DNA from: Mollicutes bacterium | GTDB taxonomy: Bacteria > Bacillota_I > Bacilli_A > Izemoplasmatales > Izemoplasmataceae | Length of the DNA stretch: 20,433 nt | Reading direction: 5' to 3' | Assembly (NCBI GenBank): GCA_003551455.1 | Contig: PUMR01000020.1 | Span: 1 to 20,433 of the forward strand | Translations under genes and position numbers: made by a program | Notes under the pieces: model-generated | Seen by the model: the letters and a program-made list of their open reading frames with translations, nothing else | Told to the model about the DNA's origin: nothing | Databases searched by the model: none | Shown: positions 11,479 to 18,428 of the stretch, one piece after another | Numbering within the stretch: the stretch's first letter is position 1 | How the letters are laid out: each line of letters starts with the position of its first letter

Positions 11479-12438
11479 ATGTCATTTACATCCGACACGA
11501 AACAAGAGCTCCTACGGCTTCCCGACGGTGATTCCTGCTGCAAGGTGGCCTCTCTTAGCGCCATGCTCGCCATCGGTGGCTATCTTTCGCTGTCGGCCTC
11601 GGGGATTCGCCTCGCATTCCAGACCACGAGCCTCCCCTTGGCCCGAAAAGCGATCAAACTGCTCAAAGGGCTCTACGGCATCGAGGTCGAAGTGCTATCC
11701 AAGCGCACAGTCCGGCTCAAGAAACGGGACCAATATATCATCGTCGTCAAGGACAAGGTCACCCTCATCATGCGGGAACTGTCCCTCATGGACGAAGAAC
11801 GCGGTTTCGCCCGGATGGTGGACGACAGTCTCGTGTTCAACGACTGTTGCAAACGGGCGTATCTCCGGGGCGCCTTCCTGACGGCGGGCTCCATCAACCA
11901 TCCCCGGAGTTCCAGCTACCACTTGGAAATCGCCGTGGAACACCATTCTTTGGCCGAAGACCTCCGCGACCTCATGAACACGTTCGACCTCAAGGCGAAA
12001 GCGCTCCGGAAGAAACAACGCTCCATCGTCTACATCAAGGAGAGTGAACGCATCGCCGATTTCTTGCGTATCGTCGGCACTTCCCAGGCACTCTTCACTT
12101 TCGAGGACGAGCGCATCAAACGCGATTTCATCAACTCCATCACCCGGGTGATGAACATGGAGATCGCCAACCAGAACAAGACATTTGTCGCCGCTGACAA
12201 CCAACTGAAGAACATCGCCATCATCGAGAACCTCCTAGATGTCGAAAGACTCCCTTCAAGCATGCGGGAAGCCATCCGTTTGCGGAAAGAATACCCGGAA
12301 GCATCATTGAGCGAGTTGAGCGAACAAAGCGAAAAACTGTTTTCCAAAAGGATTTCCAAATCCGCCCTCAACCACCGTTTCCGGGCACTCGCCCAGAGGG
12401 CGCAGGAAGCATTGGAGGCCTATTATGACGAAGGATAG
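11479..12438 (+). CDS. whiA: DNA-binding protein WhiA
   Basis: WhiA is a conserved Gram-positive protein with an N-terminal LAGLIDADG-endonuclease-like fold, without nuclease activity, and a C-terminal helix-turn-helix. It regulates sporulation in Streptomyces and influences division, chromosome segregation and fatty-acid composition in Bacillus. The 319 residues match the family. The N-terminus MSFTSDTKQELLRL is diagnostic, followed by ISFxF-like strands (LAFQTTSLPLARKAIKLLKGLYG), the central FLTAGSINHPRSSYHLEI-type block with an insertion of one Ser, and the C-terminal helix-turn-helix (SLSELSEQSEKLFSKRISKSALNHR, split by loops). ATG 11479 has GAGGTGA 6 bases upstream. It ends in TAG and overlaps acpS by 14 bases. 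The usual partners rapZ, yvcK and crh are absent nearby. Confidence 0.95.
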   Translation: MSFTSDTKQELLRLPDGDSCCKVASLSAMLAIGGYLSLSASGIRLAFQTTSLPLARKAIKLLKGLYGIEVEVLSKRTVRLKKRDQYIIVVKDKVTLIMRELSLMDEERGFARMVDDSLVFNDCCKRAYLRGAFLTAGSINHPRSSSYHLEIAVEHHSLAEDLRDLMNTFDLKAKALRKKQRSIVYIKESERIADFLRIVGTSQALFTFEDERIKRDFINSITRVMNMEIANQNKTFVAADNQLKNIAIIENLLDVERLPSSMREAIRLRKEYPEASLSELSEQSEKLFSKRISKSALNHRFRALAQRAQEALEAYYDEG

Positions 12439-12784
12439 GATCGGCGTCGACCTCGTCGAACTCGATGAGATCGAGTCACGTTCGACGGATAAATTTGTAA
12501 GTCGTCTGCTTTCTGACGAAGAGAAGCGAATGTATGATAGAATCAATGACAGAAAGCGCAAAATCGCTTTTCTGGCCGGAAGGTTCGCCGCCAAGGAGGC
12601 CTATACCAAAGCGTATGGCTCCTTCGACGAGCCCTTGAACTTCCGGGATGTCGCCATCTTGAACGACGATGCCGGAGCACCGTATGTCGTTTCCAAATAC
12701 CGCCCCGAAGACACCGTCCTCATCAGCATTTCCCATTCCCGCCGTCATGCGGTGGCCTTCTGCATGGTTCGTATCGAGGAGTGA
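12425..12784 (+). CDS. acpS: Holo-[acyl-carrier-protein] synthase AcpS
   Basis: Transfers the 4'-phosphopantetheine arm of coenzyme A to a Ser of acyl carrier protein, switching on fatty-acid synthesis. The 119 residues match the family. Seen: RIGVDLVELDEIE with the metal-binding Asp9, RFAAKEAYTKAYG with the second metal ligand Glu58, and the C-terminal ISISHSRRHAVAFC strand. ATG 12425 lies inside the end of whiA, with GGAGG 6 bases before it, so its translation is coupled to whiA. The pairing is of interest because WhiA affects fatty-acid composition in Bacillus. The ACP gene is not in the window. Confidence 0.95.
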   Translation: MTKDRIGVDLVELDEIESRSTDKFVSRLLSDEEKRMYDRINDRKRKIAFLAGRFAAKEAYTKAYGSFDEPLNFRDVAILNDDAGAPYVVSKYRPEDTVLISISHSRRHAVAFCMVRIEE

Positions 12785-12788
12785 TTCC

Positions 12789-13259
12789 ATGAAACGTTTA
12801 TTGTTCCTTCTCATCACCTTTTTCGGTCTTTTTTCGCTTGCTGCTTGCAGCGGGCGGTATTTCGGTGAGTACCGTTCCCGCGATTTCGAGCATATCAACC
12901 ACTGGGAAGACTTCAATGATTTGGGCTATGACGAACCTGTTTTTGTCTACATATATGACCGCGATTGGAAAGGCACCTATCGCCAGGGGAACATCGTCGC
13001 CAATGAAGAGGTGTACCGTTTCGGCAAGGAGAACGAGTTCGGTATCGAGATGATTCTCATCAACAGCCGCGAAATGCAGGGAGACCGACAGATGGCGGGT
13101 GTGTCCTCGCCGTCGATGCATCACGCGCAATTGCTTCTGGTCGAAGAGGGGCTGATCGTTGACGAGGCCCTGAGCGCCCGGGAGATTCTCGAATGGATCG
13201 AAGCGATGGAGAAAAGTGAATACGACTGGCCGATTGCCATCGAAGATGACCAAGAATAA
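12789..13259 (+). CDS. Predicted lipoprotein with cysteine-less thioredoxin-like fold
   Basis: A 156-residue surface protein. The N-terminus MKRLLFLLITFFGLFSLAAC is a lipoprotein signal peptide with lipobox LAAC and lipidated Cys20. The mature part begins YRSRDFEHINHWEDF, which is close to TFEHIRDWETDF in the protein encoded at 13338. The following strand pattern also lines up (VFVYIYDRDWKG with VFLIYSYAVWCPAC; LLLVEEGLIVDEAL with MFVIEEGELVDEVV). The two are therefore paralogs. The CxxC active site is absent here, and the only Cys is the lipidated one. It may be a chaperone-like or structural relative of the redox partner, but the function is unproven. ATG 12789 follows GAGGAG by 7 bases, 4 bases after acpS. 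The open frame extends upstream, but that part would lie within acpS and lack the signal peptide. Confidence 0.85.
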   Translation: MKRLLFLLITFFGLFSLAACSGRYFGEYRSRDFEHINHWEDFNDLGYDEPVFVYIYDRDWKGTYRQGNIVANEEVYRFGKENEFGIEMILINSREMQGDRQMAGVSSPSMHHAQLLLVEEGLIVDEALSAREILEWIEAMEKSEYDWPIAIEDDQE

Positions 13260-13337
13260 AAATACCTTAGGCAAGCGATTCACCGCTTATTATACCTGCA
13301 AACAACCGACTTCTTCATCAACCGCGAGGTGATATCC

Positions 13338-13784
13338 ATGGAGATACAACAATATAAGCCCGGCCACGTACGCAAAGTCGTCCTTCTCACCATGATCGCG
13401 TTCATCGCCCTTGTGACACAGGCATGTGGGCGGACGCTGGAATACGAGACTTTCGAGCACATCCGCGATTGGGAAACGGATTTTGCGTCCATCACGGAAA
13501 AGGAAGAGGGCGTCTTCTTGATCTACTCTTATGCCGTGTGGTGTCCCGCTTGTGCGGAAATCAAAGAGGATGTCCTTGCCTTCGCCGATGACGCCCCCCG
13601 AGGATACAACACCTATCTGCTCGACGTGAGCAATATCCGCGGTGAATGGCCCTTCGAACCGGGCGGCACCTCGATTCCACGCATGTTTGTCATCGAGGAA
13701 GGTGAGCTTGTCGATGAAGTGGTGGGGATGTTCGACATCCCTGAACTTTTGGATGAGATCAGAGGCGGTGACTATGCCCCATGA
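13338..13784 (+). CDS. Membrane-anchored thioredoxin-like protein with CPAC active site
   Basis: A 148-residue exported protein. A basic N-terminus and a hydrophobic stretch (VVLLTMIAFIALV) lead to ...TQAC with Cys30. The lipobox is weak (Thr and Gln at -3 and -2), so it is either a lipoprotein or anchored by an uncleaved signal. The mature part is thioredoxin-like: strand VFLIYSYAVWCPACAEIKED carries Cys69-Pro-Ala-Cys72, and TSIPRMFVI holds the expected cis-proline. It probably oxidises, reduces or isomerises disulfides outside the membrane; the direction cannot be told. ATG 13338 has GAGGTGAT about 4-5 bases upstream and is preferred over GTG 13329, which lies within that site. Its ATGA stop overlap with tex indicates coupling. 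It is a paralog of the upstream lipoprotein. Confidence 0.86.
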   Translation: MEIQQYKPGHVRKVVLLTMIAFIALVTQACGRTLEYETFEHIRDWETDFASITEKEEGVFLIYSYAVWCPACAEIKEDVLAFADDAPRGYNTYLLDVSNIRGEWPFEPGGTSIPRMFVIEEGELVDEVVGMFDIPELLDEIRGGDYAP

Positions 13785-15943
13785 CCCTTCAGAACGACAC
13801 AAAAGGCATCATCGATGAACTGGCCCATAAACTCCATAAGGAGCCGAAAACGATCCGGACGGTGCTATCCTTGCTCGAGGAGAACACCGTCCCTTTCATC
13901 GCCCGTTATCGCAAAGAGATGACCGGCAGCATGGACGAAGAGGCCTTGCGGGAAATCCACAAGGCCTATCGCTACGAGAAGACCCTGAAAGAGCGCAAGG
14001 AGGATGTGATCCGTCTTATCGACGAAAAGGGTCTCTTGACGCCCGCCTTTCGGGCCGAGATTCTCGCGGCTGCGCGGATGGTCGATGTCGAGGACATCTA
14101 TCGTCCCTATCGCGAAGAGCGGAAGACCCGGGGAAAAGAAGCCGAGAAGAAAGGGCTCGGACCGCTCGCAGAAAGGATGCTCGCCCTCCCCGACGACTTC
14201 GCGGCCGAAAAGGAGGCCGCGGCCTATTTGTCGAGCGATTGCGAGGATGAAGAAGAAGCCTTGGCGGGAGCCCGGGATATCGTCGCCGAACGAATCGCTA
14301 AAGACACGGAGTTCCGCAAGTATGTCCGCGCCCACATGGAGAAGCAGGGACGCCTCGTGGCGAAGAAGCGCAAGACCGCACGTGACGAGAAAGAGAAATA
14401 CCGGATGTATTATGATTACGCGGAGCCTTTGTCCAAGGTCAAATCCCACCGCGTGCTCGCCCTGAACCGGGCTGAAAAGGAGAAAATCCTCTCTGTGGGC
14501 CTGCAAACGGATGATGAGCCCGTTTTCAGCCGGCTGGAGGCTTTCATCAGAAAGAATCCGGCTTCTCCCGCCGCTCATCACGTGCTGGCGGCCGGGAAGG
14601 ATGCATATCGTCGTCTTGTCCGCCCCGCGGCCGAACGCGATATCCGGAAAATGCTGACGGAACGGGCCGAAGAGGAGGCCATCGGGATCTTCTCGGAGAA
14701 CCTGAAGAACCTCCTTCTGCGTCCGCCTTTGAAGAAAGAACGCATCATGGGGATCGACCCGGCTTTCCGCACCGGATGCAAGTATGCGATTGTCGACGGC
14801 TCCGGAAATCCGGGAAAAATCGGCACCGTTTATCCGCATATAGGTGGGAAATCGCTAAAAGAAGCCGAGAAAGAAATGACAAACCTGATCAGTGCTTACG
14901 ACCTGGAAGTCATAGCGATCGGCAACGGCACCGCCTCAAGAGAGACGGAAGCCTTTGTGGCGGGCATATTGGAAACGACTAGCAGTGATTGCCGCTACAT
15001 GATCGTCGATGAAGCCGGGGCATCGGTCTATAGTGCCAGTCCGCTCGCCAGAAGGGAGTTCCCGGATTTGCAAGTCGAGGAAAGGAGCGCCATCAGCATC
15101 GCAAGAAGGGTGCTCGACCCCTTGGCGGAACTTGTGAAGATCGACCCCCGTTCCGTGGGTGTCGGCCAATACCAACACGATGTGGACCAGAAGAAACTCG
15201 AGGAAGCACTGGATTTCGTCGTCTCCACGGTGGTGAACCGGGTCGGGGTGCATGTCAACACGGCCTCGCGGGAGATTCTGGCCCGGGTTTCCGGCATATC
15301 GCGCGGTCTGGCCGAGGGGATTGTCTCCCACCGGGACCGGGAAGGGGCTTTTTCGGATCGTGGTGCTCTCAAGAGGGTCAAAGGCATGGGACCTGTCTCG
15401 TATGAACAGGCGGCCGGTTTCTTGCGCATACGGGACGGGAAAGAACCGTTCGACAAGACGGCCATCCATCCCGAGAGTTACGATTTGGCGGCACGACTGC
15501 TCGCAACCCTCGGTCTGCAAAAAGATGATCTGGGTACCGAAAAAGCCAAAGAGGCTGTCGGAAGAGCCGATGCCGCCAGTCTAGCGAAAGCCGAAGCCGC
15601 CGGTCTGCCGACCGTCGAGGACATTCTCGAAGCGTTCGCCGCTCCTCTTTTCGACCCGCGTGACGAAGTGGAGGCGCCCATTCTCAAAAAAGGCATCACA
15701 ACCCTGGAGGATCTTTCGCCCGGTATGTCCTTGCGAGGTGTTGTGCGCAATGTCGTCGATTTCGGTGCTTTCGTGGATTGCGGGCTGAAAAACGACGGAC
15801 TTCTGCATATATCGAAAATGAGAAAGGGATATGTCCGTCATCCGATGGACGTCGTCAAAGTCGGTGATGTGGTCGAGGTCTTCGTGGAGACCATCGACAA
15901 AGAGCGAGAACGGCTCTCTCTGACGATGATTCCTCCGCGATGA
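13781..15943 (+). CDS. tex: Tex-family RNA-binding transcription accessory protein
   Basis: Conserved cytoplasmic nucleic-acid-binding protein that influences transcription and, in some bacteria, toxin expression or stress survival. The 720 residues match the family. Domains in order: N-terminal helical Tex region (TVPFIARYRKEMTGSMDEE, VEDIYRPYREERKTRG); YqgF/RNase H-like domain beginning IMGIDPAFRTGCKYAIVDG; a double helix-hairpin-helix block (VNTASREILARVSGISRGLAEGIV split over two helices, FSDRGALKRVKGMGPVSYEQAAGF); and a C-terminal S1 domain (GMSLRGVVRNVVDFGAFVDCG, ...DGLLHISKM). ATG 13781 overlaps the previous stop (ATGA), with GGCGGTG about 10 bases upstream. It closes this gene group just before the tRNA promoter. 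Confidence 0.95.
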   Translation: MTLQNDTKGIIDELAHKLHKEPKTIRTVLSLLEENTVPFIARYRKEMTGSMDEEALREIHKAYRYEKTLKERKEDVIRLIDEKGLLTPAFRAEILAAARMVDVEDIYRPYREERKTRGKEAEKKGLGPLAERMLALPDDFAAEKEAAAYLSSDCEDEEEALAGARDIVAERIAKDTEFRKYVRAHMEKQGRLVAKKRKTARDEKEKYRMYYDYAEPLSKVKSHRVLALNRAEKEKILSVGLQTDDEPVFSRLEAFIRKNPASPAAHHVLAAGKDAYRRLVRPAAERDIRKMLTERAEEEAIGIFSENLKNLLLRPPLKKERIMGIDPAFRTGCKYAIVDGSGNPGKIGTVYPHIGGKSLKEAEKEMTNLISAYDLEVIAIGNGTASRETEAFVAGILETTSSDCRYMIVDEAGASVYSASPLARREFPDLQVEERSAISIARRVLDPLAELVKIDPRSVGVGQYQHDVDQKKLEEALDFVVSTVVNRVGVHVNTASREILARVSGISRGLAEGIVSHRDREGAFSDRGALKRVKGMGPVSYEQAAGFLRIRDGKEPFDKTAIHPESYDLAARLLATLGLQKDDLGTEKAKEAVGRADAASLAKAEAAGLPTVEDILEAFAAPLFDPRDEVEAPILKKGITTLEDLSPGMSLRGVVRNVVDFGAFVDCGLKNDGLLHISKMRKGYVRHPMDVVKVGDVVEVFVETIDKERERLSLTMIPPR

Positions 15944-15958
15944 GGCTTTGTTGTCCAG

Positions 15959-15987
15959 TTGACAGTGAGAAGATTATGTATTATCAT
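15959..15987 (+). promoter_or_regulatory. Strong promoter of the tRNA-Ser/tRNA-Glu unit
   Basis: A perfect TTGACA (15959-15964) is followed after exactly 17 bases by TATCAT (15982-15987), one mismatch from the consensus. Transcription would start about 15994, ten bases before tRNA-Ser. It is the best sigma-A-type promoter in the window. Confidence 0.9.
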
Positions 15988-16003
15988 AAAGTAGCTTGTT
16001 GGG

Positions 16004-16097
16004 GGAGTAGTACTCAAGCTGGCTGAAGAGGTGCCCCTGCTAAGGGCATAGGTCGGGTTAAACCGGCGCGAGGGTTCAAATCCCTCCTACTCCGCCA
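16004..16097 (+). tRNA. tRNA-Ser (anticodon GCU)
   Basis: The acceptor stem GGAGTAG pairs perfectly with CTACTCC, followed by discriminator G and an encoded CCA. The D stem is CTC/GAG. The anticodon stem TGCCC/GGGCA holds loop CTGCTAA, giving anticodon GCU, which reads AGC and AGU. A long variable arm of about 21 bases, typical of serine tRNAs, precedes the T arm GAGGG-TTCAAAT-CCCTC. Length is 94 with CCA. Three bases separate it from tRNA-Glu. Confidence 0.96.
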
Positions 16098-16100
16098 CTT

Positions 16101-16177
16101 GGCCCGTTGGAGAAGTGGTTTAACTCACCAGCCTTTCACGCTGGCATGCACGGGTTCGAATCCCGTACGGGTCACCA
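16101..16177 (+). tRNA. tRNA-Glu (anticodon UUC)
   Basis: The acceptor stem GGCCCGT pairs with ACGGGTC (one G-T pair), with discriminator A and an encoded CCA. The D stem is GAG/CTC. The anticodon stem CCAGC/GCTGG holds loop CTTTCAC, giving anticodon UUC. The T arm is ACGGG-TTCGAAT-CCCGT. Length is 77 with CCA. It is co-transcribed with tRNA-Ser from the promoter at 15959. Confidence 0.96.
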
Positions 16178-16192
16178 ACTGAGAATCGTCTG

Positions 16193-16219
16193 AATTCCCT
16201 GTCTTCACAGGGAATTTTT
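16193..16219 (+). terminator. Intrinsic terminator after the tRNA pair
   Basis: A perfect 10-base stem AATTCCCTGT / ACAGGGAATT with a CTTC tetraloop ends in a T-run, 15 bases after tRNA-Glu. It closes the short tRNA transcript. Confidence 0.94.
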
Positions 16220-16229
16220 CTTTATGGGG

Positions 16230-16264
16230 TTTCCGGCGTGTTATACTTATTGTGAGACCGGAAA
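16230..16264 (+). promoter_or_regulatory. Extended -10 promoter inside an inverted repeat, upstream of the SRAP gene
   Basis: TGTTATACT at 16239-16247 has the form of an extended -10 element (TGn before TATACT) without a recognisable -35. It is enclosed by the exact inverted repeat TTTCCGG (16230-16236) and CCGGAAA (16258-16264). The right arm leads into the AAAGGGGG ribosome site. The repeat could be an operator or a leader structure. Confidence 0.55.
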
Positions 16265-16276
16265 GGGGGAACGAGC

Positions 16277-16957
16277 ATGTGTGGACGATTCACCCTGGCC
16301 GTCAGTGAAGGCGAACTGCGGGCGTATCTCCAAGATGCCTACGCAATCGAGCGGTTTCCCGACTTCCTCGGCCTCCCCCGCTACAACATCGGTCCCGGAC
16401 AGGATGTCGTCGCAGTCATCAAGAAAGACGGGGGTTATCGGGCGGGTCCGCTTCACTGGGGGTACATACCGCCGTTCATCAAGGATCCTGACAAGGCCAG
16501 GAAGATCATCAATGCCCGGGGAGAGACCGTTTCGGAGAAACCGTCGTTCCGGGACAGTTTCTTGCGTCGCCGCTGCATCGTGCTCGCCGACGGTTTTTAC
16601 GAATGGAAGCGGAGTGCAACCGGAAAAACGCCTTATCGCTTTGTGGGAAAACGGCTGAAAATCTTACCTTTTGCCGGTCTATGGTCGACACATACCGCCC
16701 GTGGAGAGAAGGTCCATGCATGCACCATCATCACCACTGAGGCCAACAGTACCGTGGAGGGCGTACATGAGCGGATGCCCGTGATTCTCGGAAGCGAGGC
16801 TCAAAAACTATGGTTGGATCCGAACATGAAGAATACAGAGACTCTTGAAGGCTTATTAGAGCCATTCCCCGCCGATGAGCTCCACGCATATGCCGTCTCT
16901 TCACTGGTGAACAACCCCGCCCATGACAACGAGGATTGCATAAAGGAGATTGAATGA
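16277..16957 (+). CDS. SRAP-domain protein (HMCES/YedK family), abasic-site crosslinking
   Basis: SRAP proteins shield abasic sites in single-stranded DNA by forming a thiazolidine crosslink through their N-terminal Cys. Bacterial members are often near SOS or repair genes. The 226 residues match the family. Seen: the invariant MCGRF start, whose Cys2 becomes the N-terminal nucleophile after Met removal; RYNIGPGQ; INARGETVSEKPSF; the catalytic Glu of LADGFYEWK (about 109); and the catalytic His of VHERMPVIL (about 164), so the active site appears intact. ATG 16277 follows an AAAGGGGG site. It has its own promoter and no obvious LexA box. It follows the tRNA terminator and precedes the GrpB-family gene in the same direction after 80 bases. 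Confidence 0.95.
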   Translation: MCGRFTLAVSEGELRAYLQDAYAIERFPDFLGLPRYNIGPGQDVVAVIKKDGGYRAGPLHWGYIPPFIKDPDKARKIINARGETVSEKPSFRDSFLRRRCIVLADGFYEWKRSATGKTPYRFVGKRLKILPFAGLWSTHTARGEKVHACTIITTEANSTVEGVHERMPVILGSEAQKLWLDPNMKNTETLEGLLEPFPADELHAYAVSSLVNNPAHDNEDCIKEIE

Positions 16958-17037
16958 AAGAATGACAATACCTGAAACAAGAAGTCAGCGGTGGTCACCG
17001 ACCCGACACCCCTCCATGTCCGTCTTGGGAGGAGTCT

Positions 17038-17616
17038 ATGGATGATCGTCTCAAAGCGTTGTCCCCCCTGGACCGCGCCGCACTTTTCCCGGTGATCCTT
17101 CGCCGATATGATCCCTCATGGCGGGAGTGGTTCGCTTGCGAGTCCGAAAGACTCTCGCTTCTTCTTCGGGAGGACATCCACCGTCTGAGCCACATCGGCT
17201 CGACCGCTGTCGAAGGTCTGTTGGCAAAACCGACGGTGGACATCCTCTTGGAGGTGAAGGACGGGTGTGAAACCGCCGTTCTTGTGGAAGCGGCTGAAAA
17301 GGCGGGATATTTCTACGACCCGGAAACATCCCCGCCCGGGGTACCCATGGTCTTCATGAAGGGATACACGGCCGATGGGTATGAAGAAAGGGTCTTCCAT
17401 CTCCATGTCCGGCCGGCCGGCATGAATGACGAGCTCTACTTTCGCGACTATCTCCGGGACCATCCCCGTGTCCGGAGTGAGTATGCGGAATTGAAGAAGA
17501 GACTCGCACAAGAGTACAAGCATGACCGGGAAACCTACACCGGCGAAAAGACCGACTTCATCAAACAACATACCCAAAATGCCAAAAAGCTCTATGGCAA
17601 GAGTTACGACCCTTGA
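17038..17616 (+). CDS. GrpB-family (UPF0157) nucleotidyltransferase-fold protein
   Basis: A 192-residue protein of the GrpB/UPF0157 family, which has a nucleotidyltransferase-like fold; its substrates are not established. Seen: PVILRRYDPSWREWF near the N-terminus; the core motif SHIGSTAVEGLLAKPTVDILL, with the Gly-Ser pair and the Asp of VDILL typical of the nucleotidyltransferase fold; HLHVRPAG; and the C-terminal YFRDYLRDHPRVRSEYAELK. About 25 residues precede the usual family start, a short extension. ATG 17038 has a strong GGGAGGAG site 4 bases upstream. The 80-base gap before it holds no clear promoter or terminator, so read-through from the SRAP gene is possible. Confidence 0.92.
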   Translation: MDDRLKALSPLDRAALFPVILRRYDPSWREWFACESERLSLLLREDIHRLSHIGSTAVEGLLAKPTVDILLEVKDGCETAVLVEAAEKAGYFYDPETSPPGVPMVFMKGYTADGYEERVFHLHVRPAGMNDELYFRDYLRDHPRVRSEYAELKKRLAQEYKHDRETYTGEKTDFIKQHTQNAKKLYGKSYDP

Positions 17617-17637
17617 ATCCAGTCCTTTTTCACATCA

Positions 17638-17655
17638 ATCGGCGTGTGCGCCGAT
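17638..17655 (+). promoter_or_regulatory. Hairpin just upstream of the CDGSH ribosome site
   Basis: A perfect 7-base stem ATCGGCG / CGCCGAT with loop TGTG lies between the GrpB-family stop and the AAGGAGG site at 17664. It has no T-run after it, so it is not a standard terminator. It may stabilise or regulate the downstream message. Confidence 0.45.
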
Positions 17656-17678
17656 CAAACCGGAAGGAGGTGTGCTTG

Positions 17679-17924
17679 GTGGAGAAAGAAAAGGGGAAAA
17701 TCGCACAAGTTGGTCCTTATGAAGTCGAATTGCGGAAAGGCAAGACCTATGCTTGGTGTCGTTGCGGCTTGAGCGACAAACAGCCTTTTTGCGACGCCTC
17801 ACACAAACAGACATCGTTCAAACCGGAAATGATCAAGGCCGATGAGGACAAGAAGGCCTACCTTTGCGGCTGCAAGCAAACGAAAAACGCCCCGTACTGT
17901 GACGGGACGCACCGGAAACTCTGA
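17679..17924 (+). CDS. Double CDGSH iron-sulfur domain protein
   Basis: A compact 81-residue protein made almost only of two CDGSH-type [2Fe-2S] sites. The first is CRCGLSDKQPFCDASH and the second CGCKQTKNAPYCDGTH. Each has the C-x-C...C-D-x-x-H pattern, with three Cys and one His as cluster ligands. Proteins of this type are redox-active iron-sulfur proteins; roles in electron transfer or iron-sulfur and oxidative stress handling are proposed, and the bacterial function is uncertain. GTG 17679 is chosen because AAGGAGG ends 8 bases before it. TTG 17676 is an alternative, and the longer open frame lacks a ribosome site. A hairpin lies just upstream of that site. No signal peptide or membrane segment is present, so it is cytosolic. 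Confidence 0.92.
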   Translation: MEKEKGKIAQVGPYEVELRKGKTYAWCRCGLSDKQPFCDASHKQTSFKPEMIKADEDKKAYLCGCKQTKNAPYCDGTHRKL

Positions 17925-17945
17925 TTTTACCAAACCACATGAATG

Positions 17946-17966
17946 GAAGACGGAGAAGGCGTCTTC
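17946..17966 (+). promoter_or_regulatory. Hairpin upstream of the small membrane-protein gene
   Basis: A perfect stem GAAGACG / CGTCTTC with a 7-base loop lies between the CDGSH stop and the GAGGAGGG ribosome site at 17975. No T-run follows. It is a second intergenic hairpin of the same layout as that before the CDGSH gene. Confidence 0.4.
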
Positions 17967-17989
17967 AGGACCTCGAGGAGGGTTTTCTC

Positions 17990-18418
17990 ATGTATGAGCC
18001 GAAACAGGTATCCAAAGTGACCACCGTCGCCGGACTCGTGTTCGAAGGGCTCGGATTGGTGGCGATCATTCTCGGTCTGGCCGTGGTCATCGTTCTTGCG
18101 GGGCAGGGCCGTGACTTCTTTATGGCCCGGGATTTGACGGAGGCGCAGGTCGACATCGTGTTGCTCGTGTTGCATGTGCTCGTCGTCTTTCTTGTCGTGC
18201 TCGGATTCGTTGTCCTGGTCTTCTTCGTTGTGAACCTCTATCTATTCACCCGTCTTCTGAAAGGCGGGTTCACACCGGACCAGGCGAAAAACGTCCATCT
18301 CTACCAAGCCATTTGGGGAGGCGTGAACCTCCTTTTCAACCAGATTGCGGGGGTATTGTATCTCGTCAGTGGATTGAGCGCCATCTCCGACAAACATCCC
18401 CCCTCTGACACATCTTGA
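17990..18418 (+). CDS. Small hydrophobic membrane protein, function unknown
   Basis: I do not recognise this family. The 142-residue product has three to four membrane segments: about residues 12-38 (GLVFEGLGLVAIILGLAVVI), a long hydrophobic block around 57-92 rich in Val and Leu that could form two helices, and a C-terminal segment around 112-133 (GVNLLFNQIAGVLYLVSGL). A short loop with GFTPDQAKNVHLY lies between. There is no signal peptide or lipobox. ATG 17990 has AGGAGG 8 bases upstream. The frame is also open from ATG 17939, which would add a very Arg-rich stretch over the hairpin and has no ribosome site. It is convergent with mgsA, with a 10-base gap and no terminator between them. Confidence 0.75.
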   Translation: MYEPKQVSKVTTVAGLVFEGLGLVAIILGLAVVIVLAGQGRDFFMARDLTEAQVDIVLLVLHVLVVFLVVLGFVVLVFFVVNLYLFTRLLKGGFTPDQAKNVHLYQAIWGGVNLLFNQIAGVLYLVSGLSAISDKHPPSDTS

Positions 18419-18428
18419 GAGGCGAGTT

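Noticed and set aside
12669..12788. Upstream in-frame extension of the lipoprotein at 12789
   Set aside because: It would overlap the end of acpS and place residues before a clear signal peptide. GAGGAG marks 12789 as the start.
13267..13293. Possible promoter (TTAGGC and TATTAT) before the CPAC thioredoxin-like gene
   Set aside because: The spacer is only 15 bases and the -35 match is poor. Read-through from the upstream gene explains expression.
13865..14839. 324-codon minus-strand open frame opposite tex
   Set aside because: No recognisable motif and fully covered by the conserved Tex protein.
16990..17012. Near-palindrome CGGTG-GT-CACCG between the SRAP and GrpB-family genes
   Set aside because: The two-base loop cannot form a normal hairpin, and there is no T-run or promoter beside it.
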